NCBI RefSeq assembly: GCF_014189455.1
Contig: NZ_CP050296.1
Location: 6,072,001-6,136,000, forward strand
Source of the DNA: Mesorhizobium huakuii
GTDB lineage: Bacteria > Pseudomonadota > Alphaproteobacteria > Rhizobiales > Rhizobiaceae
Length of the DNA stretch: 64,000 nt
Direction: 5' to 3'
Shown here piece after piece: positions 1 through 8,340 of the stretch; the first letter of the stretch is position 1, and each line of letters starts with the position of its first letter. Under the pieces are notes generated by a model. That model ran no database searches, was not told where the DNA came from, and was given only the letters and a program-made list of their open reading frames with translations. The position numbers were made by a program, and so were the translations under genes.

Positions 1-1
1 C

Positions 2-286
2 GCCGGGCCGCCAGTACGTGACCCGTCCTTGTTGCCGACATTGGCGCTGCTTTTCCAGGCGATCTACATCGTCGCTTTCACCTATGTCCTGTGGTTCTGG
101 CTGCTGCGCCGCTATCCAGCCTCCGGCCTGTCCAGCTTCACCTTCCTGTCGCCGGTTTTCGGCGTTTTGTGCGGCGCGATCATCTTGAACGAGCCGCTGA
201 CCATTCGCATTTTTCTGGCACTTGGCTTGATTGCGGCGGGGCTGATCATGGTCAACCGGCAGGCACGCAAGCTGACACCGGTGTGA
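2..286 (+). CDS. DMT-superfamily (EamA-like) permease, C-terminal part
   Basis: Reading frame is open from the window edge to a TGA at 286, so only the C-terminal third of the protein is present. The visible part is strongly hydrophobic, with about three membrane segments, a PVFGVLCGAIILNEPLT motif and a short basic tail (VNRQARKL). That pattern (P-x-x-x-x-L-x-G, then a 'NE' before the last helices) is typical of the second EamA repeat of drug/metabolite transporters. Substrate cannot be told. It ends 12 bases before the ATP12 gene, so the two may be co-transcribed. Confidence 0.75.
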   Translation, partial: AGPPVRDPSLLPTLALLFQAIYIVAFTYVLWFWLLRRYPASGLSSFTFLSPVFGVLCGAIILNEPLTIRIFLALGLIAAGLIMVNRQARKLTPV

Positions 287-298
287 GAGAGACTTTTC

Positions 299-1090
299 AT
301 GCGTGACATCCTCAAAGACCTCGAAGCCGGAAAATATCTTTCCGATCCGGATCCGGTGCGTCGCGCCCAGATCCAGATGAAGACACCGCTGCCCAAGCGC
401 TTCTACAAGACCGTTTCGGTTGCGCCGGTGGAGGAAGGTTTCGCCGTGCATCTCGACGGCAAGCCGGTGCGCACGCCGGGCAAGGCGCTGCTGGCGCTGC
501 CGACCGAGGCGGCTGCAGCGCTGGTTGCCGACGAATTCGCCTCGCAGGGCGAGACGATCAATCCGGTGACGATGCCGGTGATGCGCCTGGTCAACACCGC
601 CATCGACGGCGTTGCCAGCGATCCGCAGGCGGTGCTGGAGGACATACTGCGTTTTGCCTCGTCCGATCTGCTCTGCTACCGCACTGATGCGCCAGAAGGG
701 CTGGTCGACCGGCAAAACGAGCAGTGGGATCCGGTCATCGATTGGGCGCGTGCCACACTCGGAGCCCGCTTCAACCTTGCCGAGGGGATTATCCATGTCG
801 AGCAGCCGCGCGAGACGATCGCCATTCTTGGCAGTCATCTTGCTCAGCGCGCCGAGCCGCTGCGGCTGGCCGCCATCCACCTCATGACCTCGCTGACCGG
901 TTCGGCGCTGCTGGCGCTGGCCGTCGATTTCGGCGAGCTCGACGTAGAGGCCGCCTGGGCGGCCGGCCATGTCGACGAGGACTGGCAGATCGAGCATTGG
1001 GGACAGGACGCCGAAGCGCTCGCGCGCCGCGCCGCCCGCAAACGCGACATGATGGCTGCCGTCGGCCTTCTCAAAGCGCTCAAGGCCTGA
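299..1090 (+). CDS. ATP12 family chaperone protein (F1-ATPase assembly)
   Basis: 263-aa protein of the ATP12 family, the chaperone that binds the F1 alpha subunit during assembly of ATP synthase in mitochondria and alphaproteobacteria. The family signature is seen in KRFYKTVSVAP near residue 35, the HLDGKPVRTP stretch near residue 50, the MPVMRLVNTAIDGV segment and the C-terminal EAAWAAGHVDEDWQIEHWG block. Length fits the family. The ATG at 299 gives the family's usual N-terminus, and the gene follows the DMT permease by 12 bp. Function is inferred from family resemblance. No signal peptide, consistent with a cytoplasmic chaperone. Confidence 0.9.
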   Translation: MRDILKDLEAGKYLSDPDPVRRAQIQMKTPLPKRFYKTVSVAPVEEGFAVHLDGKPVRTPGKALLALPTEAAAALVADEFASQGETINPVTMPVMRLVNTAIDGVASDPQAVLEDILRFASSDLLCYRTDAPEGLVDRQNEQWDPVIDWARATLGARFNLAEGIIHVEQPRETIAILGSHLAQRAEPLRLAAIHLMTSLTGSALLALAVDFGELDVEAAWAAGHVDEDWQIEHWGQDAEALARRAARKRDMMAAVGLLKALKA

Positions 1091-1268
1091 TCTCAGGTCC
1101 TTACCGCAGCGCACCTAATACCAAAGTCATAATCCCATCGTCGCTCTGCCGTTGGCGGGCGCTTTCTGTCATTTTTTCCGCGATGGCTGTCGTGAGTCCG
1201 TGTTCGGAGGAGAACGCTGACACCGCCACGCGGCATCGAGGACAAGGGTCTCACGGGAGGACAACTCA

Positions 1269-3158
1269 ATGGCAATGGCATCGACCGCCGGCGGAACGAG
1301 CCGCGGCATGACGCGGGAAGAGAAGAAGGTCATCTTCGCTTCCTCGCTCGGCACCGTTTTCGAATGGTATGATTTCTATCTCTACGGCTCACTGGCGGCC
1401 TTCATCGGTTCGACCTTTTTCAGCCCGGCCATTCCCGAGGCGACGCGCAACATCTTCGCGCTGCTGGCCTTCGCTGCCGGCTTCCTTGTCCGCCCGTTCG
1501 GGGCGCTGTTGTTCGGTCGCATTGGCGATCTTGTCGGCCGCAAATACACATTCCTCGTCACCATGACGATCATGGGCCTGTCGACCTTCCTGGTCGGTCT
1601 GCTGCCCGGCTATGCGACCTTGGGCATCGCCGCTCCGGTGATCTTGATCGGCCTGCGCATGCTGCAGGGCCTGGCGCTCGGCGGCGAATACGGTGGTGCG
1701 GCGACCTATGTTGCCGAGCACGCACCCGATGATCGCCGCGGCTTCTACACGTCCTGGATCCAGACGACGGCGACACTCGGCCTGTTCCTGTCGCTGATCG
1801 TCATCCTGATTGTCCAAGGGTCGTTGAGCAAGGAAACCTACGCCAATTGGGGCTGGCGCATTCCTTTCATCGTCTCTTTCCTGCTGCTCGCCGTTTCGAT
1901 CTGGATCCGGTTGTCTCTCTCGGAGTCCCCGACCTTCCAGAAGATGAAGGACGAAGGGAAGGGCTCCAAGGCGCCGCTCTCGGAAGCCTTTGGCCAGTGG
2001 AAGAACGCCAAGATCGCCCTGCTGGCATTGCTCGGCCTCACCGCCGGTCAGGCCGTCGTCTGGTACAATGGCCAATTCTACGCACTGTTCTTCCTGCAGA
2101 ACGTGCTGAAGGTCGACGCGCAGTCCGTCAACATCATGATCGCCGCCGCGCTGGCGCTTGGCTCGATCTTCTTCGTCGTGTTCGGCTGGCTGTCCGACAA
2201 GATCGGCCGCAAGCCGATCATCATGGCTGGCCTTGCGCTGGCCATCGTCTGCACCTTCCCGCTGTTCAAGGCATTGACCTGGGCCGCTAACCCGGCGCTC
2301 GCCAAGGCACAGCAGAGCACACGGGCAACGGTGACGGCAGCTCCTGGCGACTGCAAGTTCCAGTTCAATCCGGTCGGTACGGCGAAGTTCACGACGTCCT
2401 GCGACATCGCGACGTCATTCCTGACCAAGAACTCGGTCCCCTATGACGTGGTGTCGACCGCTGCGGCCGGAACGGCTGCGTCGGTCAAGATCGGTACGGA
2501 GACGGTGGCATCCTACGATGCGGTCGCCGCAGGCGATCAGGCCAAGGCCAAGGACGCCGCCTTCGTCAAGGCCGTCAACATGTCGCTGCAGGACGGCGGT
2601 TATCCGCTGAAGCGCGCGGCGATCAAGGTTGCGGACCAGAAGCTCGAGGCCTTCATCGCGGCCAATCCGGAACTGAAGCTCGATGCCGCCGCCATCCGCG
2701 GCGGCGAAAAGGCAGCCGTGCCAACCGACCAGGCGGTGAAGGACAAGCTTCTGACCGCCGATGAGGCAGCGGGCGCGCCTGAGGTCACCGTCTACAACAT
2801 ACCGGGCGGCGGCGCCTTTGCCATGTTCGCTGATCCAGCGGCGGTGAACTGGCCGATGACGATCGGTATCCTGTTCATCCTGGTTCTGTTCGTGACCATG
2901 GTTTATGGGCCGATCGCGGCGATCCTGGTCGAGATGTTCCCGACCCGCATCCGCTACACCGGCATGTCGTTGCCCTATCACATCGGCAATGGCTGGTTCG
3001 GCGGCCTGCTGCCGGCGACCGTGTTCGCGCTCAGTGCCTACAAGGGCGATATCTATTATGGCCTTTGGTATCCGGTGGTGATCGCGGCGATCACGCTGGT
3101 CATTGGCATGATCTTCGTCAAAGACACGCTCGGAACCGATCTGCACGCCAAGCAGTAG
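1269..3158 (+). CDS. MFS transporter, metabolite:H+ symporter (MHS) type with large loop insertion
   Basis: 629-aa major facilitator. The N-terminal GTVFEWYDFYLYGSLAA stretch (about residues 27-43) and the GRIGDLVGRKYTF loop between helices 2 and 3 mark the MHS group (ShiA/ProP/KgtP relatives), proton symporters for organic acids and related solutes. Usual members have 430-550 residues. The excess is a hydrophilic segment of about 190 residues (roughly 337-525) between the helix pair around 300-335 and the last four helices. It contains two cysteines (GDCKF and TSCDI) and is rich in Ala and Lys. ATG at 1269 follows GGGAGGACAACTCA. Substrate is not assignable. A rho-independent terminator follows at 3182. 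Confidence 0.88.
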   Translation: MAMASTAGGTSRGMTREEKKVIFASSLGTVFEWYDFYLYGSLAAFIGSTFFSPAIPEATRNIFALLAFAAGFLVRPFGALLFGRIGDLVGRKYTFLVTMTIMGLSTFLVGLLPGYATLGIAAPVILIGLRMLQGLALGGEYGGAATYVAEHAPDDRRGFYTSWIQTTATLGLFLSLIVILIVQGSLSKETYANWGWRIPFIVSFLLLAVSIWIRLSLSESPTFQKMKDEGKGSKAPLSEAFGQWKNAKIALLALLGLTAGQAVVWYNGQFYALFFLQNVLKVDAQSVNIMIAAALALGSIFFVVFGWLSDKIGRKPIIMAGLALAIVCTFPLFKALTWAANPALAKAQQSTRATVTAAPGDCKFQFNPVGTAKFTTSCDIATSFLTKNSVPYDVVSTAAAGTAASVKIGTETVASYDAVAAGDQAKAKDAAFVKAVNMSLQDGGYPLKRAAIKVADQKLEAFIAANPELKLDAAAIRGGEKAAVPTDQAVKDKLLTADEAAGAPEVTVYNIPGGGAFAMFADPAAVNWPMTIGILFILVLFVTMVYGPIAAILVEMFPTRIRYTGMSLPYHIGNGWFGGLLPATVFALSAYKGDIYYGLWYPVVIAAITLVIGMIFVKDTLGTDLHAKQ

Positions 3159-3181
3159 CCGATCGGATCAGCGTGGAAATG

Positions 3182-3218
3182 AAAAAGCCCGGCGTGAGCA
3201 ATCACGCCGGGCTTTTTC
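3182..3218 (+). terminator. Rho-independent terminator after the MFS gene
   Basis: Inverted repeat AAAAAGCCCGGCGTG / CACGCCGGGCTTTTT around a short loop. It is A-rich on one side and T-rich on the other, so it can serve both the MFS gene (plus) and the small minus-strand gene that ends at 3241. Confidence 0.85.
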
Positions 3219-3240
3219 GTGTGGAAACGATGCAGAAGGT

Positions 3241-3432
3241 TCAGCTCTTGCGCTGATTTTCTTCCTCGACGGCTGCTTCGTGATACCAGCCGTCAAAATC
3301 GGCGTGCGTGTAACGCAGCGAGGCGACCTCTGCCGCGAATTTCGCCTTCGCGCCTAAATTTGAGGCAGATTTGCGCGGTGCCAGAGGGAACATCAGAATT
3401 TTTGCCGACGGACGGGAGGGGACGACTTCCAT
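3241..3432 (-). CDS. Small hypothetical protein (63 aa)
   Basis: Start chosen at the ATG at 3432 (MEVVPSRPSAKILMFPLAP) because AAAGGAG lies about 8 bases upstream. An upstream in-frame ATG at 3501 has no such site. The N-terminal AKILMFPLAPRKS resembles short rhizobial proteins with an 'IlpFPlarR' motif (DUF6074-like), but this is a weak similarity judged by eye. The rest is polar, with an aromatic patch (HADFDGWYHEAA) and no membrane segment or signal peptide. Function unknown. It sits alone between the MFS gene and glnII and shares the terminator at 3182. Confidence 0.6.
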   Translation of the reverse strand: MEVVPSRPSAKILMFPLAPRKSASNLGAKAKFAAEVASLRYTHADFDGWYHEAAVEEENQRKS

Positions 3433-3546
3433 GGGCGGTCTCCTTTCTTTTTCAGGAGCTTGTCGATTCAGCTTTCCTACAAGATAGGTCCTGCGATTCA
3501 TTTAGGCAATATGCCTACGAAAAGATCAGTAATTGCCTAATATTTA

Positions 3547-3563
3547 TGCATAATCCTGGTTTG
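3547..3563 (+). promoter_or_regulatory. Candidate NtrC binding site upstream of glnII
   Basis: TGCATAATCCTGGTTTG fits the frame of the NtrC consensus TGCACC-N4-TGGTGCA in the TGCA and TGGT cores with correct spacing, but the outer bases deviate. It lies about 85 bp upstream of the sigma-54 promoter, a normal enhancer distance. Inference from pattern only. Confidence 0.4.
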
Positions 3564-3646
3564 ACTGATATGGGCCCAGTGATGAGGCGGCTCAGCAAAT
3601 TCGACGCGATATCGCGGCCATTTTGCCGCACCCACCGGAGCCGGAG

Positions 3647-3662
3647 TGGCACACGAATTGCA
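3647..3662 (+). promoter_or_regulatory. Sigma-54 (RpoN) promoter of glnII
   Basis: TGGCACACGAATTGCA is an exact match to the -24/-12 consensus TGGCAC-N5-TTGCW, with GG and GC 10 bases apart. It lies 87 bp upstream of the glnII ATG. Rhizobial glnII genes are known to be transcribed by RpoN under NtrC control, so sequence and context agree. Confidence 0.88.
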
Positions 3663-3748
3663 TTTTAGGGATCGGCAGCGCCGGCTGCCGACGGCAGACG
3701 CATGTCGACGCCGTTTGGTGTTCGGTGAACAAGCAACGAGAGGCTAGA

Positions 3749-4789
3749 ATGACGAAATATAAGCTCGAGTACATTTGGCTCGATGGATACACCCCAGTCC
3801 CCAACCTTCGCGGCAAGACGCAGGTCAAGGAATTCGCCGAATTCCCGACGCTCGAAGAGCTGCCGCTGTGGGGCTTCGACGGTTCCTCCACGATGCAGGC
3901 CGAGGGCCACAGCTCCGATTGCGTGCTTAAGCCGGTCGCGGTTTATCCGGACCCGACCCGCACGAACGGCGTGCTGGTCATGTGCGAAGTCATGATGCCT
4001 GATGGTGTCACGCCGCACGCATCCAACAAGCGCGCCACTATCCTCGATGACGAGGGTGCGTGGTTCGGCTTCGAGCAGGAATATTTCTTCTACAAGGACG
4101 GCCGCCCGCTCGGCTTCCCGGAGAGCGGCTATCCCGCGCCGCAGGGCCCTTACTACACCGGCGTCGGCTACAAGAACGTTGGCGATGTCGCGCGCCAGAT
4201 CGTCGAGGACCATCTCGACCTTTGCCTCGCCGCCGGCATCAACCATGAAGGCATCAACGCCGAAGTGGCCAAGGGCCAGTGGGAATTCCAGATTTTCGGC
4301 AAGGGCTCCAAGAAGGCCGCCGACCAGATGTGGATCGCCCGCTATCTGCTTCTGCGCCTCACGGAAAAGTACCGCATCGACATCGAGTTCCACTGCAAGC
4401 CGCTCGGCGATACCGACTGGAACGGCTCGGGCATGCATGCCAACTTCTCGACCGCCTATATGCGCGAAGTCGGCGGCAAGGCGTATTTCGAATCGCTGAT
4501 GGCGCAGTTCGACAAGAACCTGATGGACCACATCGCCGTCTACGGCCCGGACAACGACAAGCGTCTGACCGGCAAGCATGAGACCGCACCGTGGAACAAG
4601 TTCAGCTACGGCATCGCCGACCGTGGTGCGTCGATCCGTGTGCCGCACTCCTTCATCAAGAATGACTACAAGGGTTATCTGGAAGACCGCCGCCCGAACT
4701 CGCAAGGCGACCCCTACCAGATCGCTTCGCAGATCCTGAAGACCATCTCGGAGGTTGCGACCGACGCGAAGGTCTCGGCCGCTGCCTGA
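3749..4789 (+). CDS. glnII: Glutamine synthetase II
   Basis: 346-aa eukaryotic-type glutamine synthetase (GSII), which condenses glutamate and ammonia to glutamine using ATP. Landmarks: YIWLDGYTPVPNLRGKT at the N-terminus, LPLWGFDGSST (about residues 43-53), the FGFEQEYFF metal-binding stretch, GINAEVAKGQWEFQI, the NGSGMHANFST segment and the ADRGASIRVP loop. It lacks the adenylylation region found in GSI, so control is expected to be transcriptional. The ATG at 3749 is preceded by GAGAGG and matches the normal GSII start. An in-frame ATG at 3623 lies upstream of the sigma-54 promoter and is rejected. Monocistronic, ended by the terminator at 4833. Confidence 0.97.
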   Translation: MTKYKLEYIWLDGYTPVPNLRGKTQVKEFAEFPTLEELPLWGFDGSSTMQAEGHSSDCVLKPVAVYPDPTRTNGVLVMCEVMMPDGVTPHASNKRATILDDEGAWFGFEQEYFFYKDGRPLGFPESGYPAPQGPYYTGVGYKNVGDVARQIVEDHLDLCLAAGINHEGINAEVAKGQWEFQIFGKGSKKAADQMWIARYLLLRLTEKYRIDIEFHCKPLGDTDWNGSGMHANFSTAYMREVGGKAYFESLMAQFDKNLMDHIAVYGPDNDKRLTGKHETAPWNKFSYGIADRGASIRVPHSFIKNDYKGYLEDRRPNSQGDPYQIASQILKTISEVATDAKVSAAA

Positions 4790-4832
4790 TTGTTTTCACG
4801 GCGGGCCACGAGACGGCTCGCTATTGAAGAAA

Positions 4833-4871
4833 GCAAAAAGCCCCGGCGGGAAAAACGCCGGGGCTTTTTGC
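4833..4871 (+). terminator. Rho-independent terminator after glnII
   Basis: GCAAAAAGCCCCGGCG, a short A-rich loop, then CGCCGGGGCTTTTTGC. It has T-runs on both strands, so it may also end the minus-strand peptidase gene at 4907. Confidence 0.88.
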
Positions 4872-4906
4872 ATATGCTCGCGGGATCCGAAATGCGCTGG
4901 CCGCTC

Positions 4907-6071
4907 TCAGCCGGAGACAACTCCACGAGCCTTCAGCGTTGCTAAAACCTTGGCATGCGGCAAAGCAGGGCTGCGGTTGCCGTCACGGCCGATCATGTCG
5001 CTGTTGGCGAGGAGCGCGTTGAGCACAGCCTCCTCGGTCGCCTGCACGACGGCCGTGTAGAAATCGTCCGTCCGTCCCCATGGGATGAAGTCCATGCGGC
5101 TGTAGCTCTCTTCGCTGGCCGGGCCTTTGGGAAAGCGGCCGTTGAGCGCATCGCGGTTTGCGGTCGAAAAGGCGAGAAAAATATCGCCGGAAAAATGCGA
5201 GCCGGTGGTGCCCGTCCGCGCCAGGCCGAGCGGCACACGCCGGGCCAGCGCCTTGCACTGGCCGGGCAGAAGTGGCGCGTCGGTGGCGACGATGCCGATG
5301 CAGGAGCCGGCGCCCGTCGGGCCGCCGCGGAAATACGACTCCATCGGGTTGTCGTCCGCCAGCTGATCGCCGAGCGGTACGCCGGCGATGGTGAGTTCAT
5401 GGCGCGAGCCGAAATTGGCCTGCAGAAAGACGCCGACCGTGTAGGAGCGATGGCCGTAGTCAGATCCGCGAGGCGGTGCCGGAACCGCCCTTGAAGGCGT
5501 AGCAGTTCATGCCCGTGCCGCCGCCGACCGAGCCTTCCTCGATGTGCCCGCTTGCCGCATTGTCGATCGCGGCGATGGCGTGATCGACCGTGACATGCGA
5601 GCCATTGATGTCGTTGAGATAGCCATCCCAGGTTTCGGCCACCACCGGCAGCAGCCACTGGTTGGCGACATCGGGCTTGTGGCGCGCCACCCAGTCGATG
5701 ATGCCGCGATGGCAAGGGCCGATCGCATGGGTGTTGGTGATCAGGATCGGCAGGCTGATACTGCCGGCCTCCTCGATCCACGATGCGCCGGTCATCTCGC
5801 CATTGCCGTTGAAGGAGTGGTAGCCGGCCGCACAGGCGACACCGACGCCGTCATGGCCGAACGGCAGGATGGCCGTCACGCCGGTGCGCGCCGGCCCCTG
5901 TCCGAGGTTGAGCTTGCCTTCGCCTTGGATGATTGTGGAATATCCGACCAGGACGCCGTCGACATCGGTGATGGCATTGGCGCGGCCGGGCGTGCCTTGC
6001 AGGGGAATGGCGAGCGCCCGGGCTCGTGCTTTGCCGGCTGGCGTGGTGGTCTGCGTCGGCAGTTGGTCCAT
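4907..6071 (-). pseudogene. P1 family (DmpA/BapA-like) aminopeptidase, frameshifted
   Basis: Two minus-strand pieces together make one P1-family peptidase of about 387 residues. The N-terminal piece (6071 to about 5460) has the ITDVDGVLVGYSTI and GVTAILPFG starts and the self-cleavage motif EGSVGGGTGM, whose Ser would be the N-terminal nucleophile after autoprocessing in DmpA-type enzymes. It hits TGA at 5460. The second piece (about 5458 to 4907) continues one base out of frame through YGHRSYTVG, SCIGIVATDAPL and the C-terminal SRMDFIPWGRTDD segment. One extra base near 5459 explains the break. Relatives hydrolyse N-terminal D-Ala, beta-peptides or amides. It lies next to a TetR regulator and an amino-acid permease. 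Either a true pseudogene or a sequencing error. Confidence 0.85.
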
Positions 6072-6103
6072 GCTTGGGGTTCGCTCCGTTGATGTAAGCC
6101 GGC

Positions 6104-6706
6104 TCAGCGAAGGCTGCAGCCGGTGGCAAGCTCGGCATAGCTGGTCAGGATTGCCATCGCCGAAGCTTGATCGACCGCTGGCACGACGTTGACGAGATGC
6201 AGCCCCAGCCCGTCCTCGAGCACCACCAGGCTGCGTGCGATCGTCTCGCTGGCAGCCCGCAGTTTGAAGACGCCGGTGGCCGCACCCGCTTCCAGAATGC
6301 CGACATAGATCGATACCTGCCGCTCGAACAGCGTGATGTGGCGGGCGGCGTAGCTCGCATCCGAGCGCGAATAGGCGCCGAGCTCGAGCAGCAGCCGGCA
6401 GAGCTGGTCGTCCGCGTCGGTCGGCAGCCCGCTTTCGATCATCGTCTTCAGCCGCAGCCGCGGATCGGCGGTCTCGGCGACCGACGCCGCGCGCAGTGTG
6501 CAGAACCGCTCGACGGCCTTGCGCTGCACATCGTCCAGCAGGTCCTTCAGGCCGGGATAGTAGTAGAGCAGGGCGCTCGAACTCATCCCTGCCTCATTGG
6601 CGACGTCGCGCAGCGTGACGCCGGCAAGGCCGCGCCTGGCGATCATCGTTTCTGCCGCCGCGACCAGGGTGAGGCGGCGATCGGTCTGGGTTTTGGGTCG
6701 TCCCAT
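6104..6706 (-). CDS. TetR/AcrR family transcriptional regulator
   Basis: 200 aa. An N-terminal helix-turn-helix of the TetR type is clear: RLTLVAAAETMIARRGLAG then VTLRDVANEAGMSSSALLYYYP (about residues 10-50). The remaining 150 residues form the helical ligand-binding part, which I cannot assign to a ligand. The gene precedes the P1 peptidase (33 bp gap, same strand) and is divergent from an APC permease at 6853. Palindromes lie in the shared promoter region. The likely role is local control of peptidase and permease in response to an amino acid or small peptide. This is inferred from position. Confidence 0.9.
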   Translation of the reverse strand: MGRPKTQTDRRLTLVAAAETMIARRGLAGVTLRDVANEAGMSSSALLYYYPGLKDLLDDVQRKAVERFCTLRAASVAETADPRLRLKTMIESGLPTDADDQLCRLLLELGAYSRSDASYAARHITLFERQVSIYVGILEAGAATGVFKLRAASETIARSLVVLEDGLGLHLVNVVPAVDQASAMAILTSYAELATGCSLR

Positions 6707-6715
6707 TTCTGTTTC

Positions 6716-6740
6716 CTGAATTTGATTCAGTTTAAAACTG
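6716..6740. promoter_or_regulatory. Overlapping palindromes, probable TetR operator
   Basis: CTGAA-tttga-TTCAG (6716-6730) is directly followed by the perfect palindrome CAGTTT-A-AAACTG (6728-6740). Both lie 10-34 bases upstream of the tetR start, in the region shared with the divergent permease. TetR proteins usually bind such inverted repeats beside their own gene. Confidence 0.55.
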
Positions 6741-6852
6741 GCGTGCGAAATTTTGCAAGCACCAATGCGCCATATTTGTTGACGATATCTGACTCGATCG
6801 ATAGGTTCCGCAGCGGAGGATAATTTTTATCTGATTAAAAAAGGGGAGGACG

Positions 6853-8274
6853 ATGTCTACAAACGAAGCAACAACAGGGGCGGTCGACAAGGCCGCGCCA
6901 ACCGCCAAGGGACTGGACCGGGCACTCAATGCGCTGGGCACGCTGATGATCGTGCTCTCGGCGGTGACGCCGGCATCCTCGGTGTTCATCATCGTGCCGG
7001 GTGTCATCGCGCTGGCCGGCACGGGCTCATTCCTGAGTTTCGTTATCGCTGCGGTCATCGGCCTGTTCATGGCCTTCGTCTATGCCGAACTGTCGTCGGC
7101 CTATCCGATGGCCGGCGGCGAATACACCATGATCGGTCGCACGCTTGGCCGCTTCTGGGGCTTTGTCACGCTGGTGCTGGTGTTCGTCTCGATCGTGCTG
7201 ATCGTCGCTGTCATCGCGCTCGGCGTCGGCACCTATCTCGGCGTGCTCATTCCCAACCTCAGCCCGCAATGGGTCGGCGTGGTGACGATCGCGCTGGCCG
7301 GTACGGTCGCGGCCATGCGCATCAAGCTCAACGCCTTTGTCACCGGCATCTTTCTCGGCATCGAGATGCTGGCGCTGCTGATCCTGACCGGTCTCGGCTT
7401 TGCTCATGTCGAGCGGCCGCTCTCCAGCCTGTTCACATCGCCGCAATTGCTCGATGGTACCAACACGCTGGTCCCGGCCTCGGCCGGCATCATCCTTGCG
7501 GCCACCGCCGTTTCGCTCTTTGCCTATAATGGCTATGGCGCCGCCGCCTATTTCGGCGAGGAGACGCAGGACGCCAAACGCAACATCGGCAAGGTCGTGG
7601 TCTGGGCGCTGTTGATCACGGTCGCCGCCGAGCTCATTCCGCTGACCGCAGTGCTGCTCGGCTCCCCGGATCTGGTGGGCCTGCTCGCAGCGCCGCAGAA
7701 GATCGAGTACTTCCTCGAGGCACGCGGCGGCCATGCGCTGACGGTGCTGATCAGCCTTGCCATCGCCGTCGCCATCTTCAACGCGGTCATCGCCATCATC
7801 CTGCAGGCGGCGCGGCTGCTGTTCAGCTCCGGCCGCGACAAGACCTGGTTCGGTCCGATCAACGCCGCGGTCGCCTCCGTCCATGGCAGCTACGCGTCAC
7901 CCTGGATCGCCACCATCGTCGTATCGGTGCTGGCGGCGGTCGCCTGCTTCATCGACATCAACCTGTTGCTGGTGGTCAGCGGCACGTCGCTGGTGGTGAT
8001 CTACGCGCTTCTGTGCGTGGCGGTGTTTGCCGGGCGCCGCAACGGCAGCACGGCTGGCGGGCACTACCGCATGCCACTGTTTCCTGTGCCGGCCATTCTG
8101 GCCTTCGTGGCGCTGGTCTATGTCGCCTATCAGAACCTGCTCGACGCCGCCTTCGGCCGCCCGAGCCTGATCGCCACGCTGCTGATCATGGTCGTCGCGG
8201 CGATCTATTATGTGCTGGTGCTCGCCAGGCGAACGGACTGGAATCTGCACGGCCCCGACGAGCTTGCCGGATAG
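6853..8274 (+). CDS. APC family amino acid permease
   Basis: 473 aa with about 12 membrane segments and the APC signature in helix 1 (TLMIVLSAVTPASSVFIIVPG) and the AYPMAGGEYTMIG loop after helix 2 (about residues 80-92). Members import amino acids or amines by proton coupling or exchange. The FAYNGYGAAAYFGEE segment in the middle fits helix 6. ATG at 6853 follows AAAGGGGAGGACG, a strong ribosome site. Divergent from the TetR gene and near the broken P1 peptidase, so it may have taken up the amino acid or peptide-like substrate or product of that enzyme. Substrate is unknown. Confidence 0.9.
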   Translation: MSTNEATTGAVDKAAPTAKGLDRALNALGTLMIVLSAVTPASSVFIIVPGVIALAGTGSFLSFVIAAVIGLFMAFVYAELSSAYPMAGGEYTMIGRTLGRFWGFVTLVLVFVSIVLIVAVIALGVGTYLGVLIPNLSPQWVGVVTIALAGTVAAMRIKLNAFVTGIFLGIEMLALLILTGLGFAHVERPLSSLFTSPQLLDGTNTLVPASAGIILAATAVSLFAYNGYGAAAYFGEETQDAKRNIGKVVVWALLITVAAELIPLTAVLLGSPDLVGLLAAPQKIEYFLEARGGHALTVLISLAIAVAIFNAVIAIILQAARLLFSSGRDKTWFGPINAAVASVHGSYASPWIATIVVSVLAAVACFIDINLLLVVSGTSLVVIYALLCVAVFAGRRNGSTAGGHYRMPLFPVPAILAFVALVYVAYQNLLDAAFGRPSLIATLLIMVVAAIYYVLVLARRTDWNLHGPDELAG

Positions 8275-8302
8275 GCGTCACCCTCCGACTCTTGTCCCTG
8301 CA

Positions 8303-8335
8303 AGAACCCCGGCTTCGGTCGGGGTTCTCTTTTTG
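8303..8335 (+). terminator. Rho-independent terminator after the APC permease
   Basis: AGAACCCCG-gcttcg-gtCGGGGTTCT followed by CTTTTT, 29 bases after the permease stop. Confidence 0.85.
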
Positions 8336-8340
8336 CAGTG

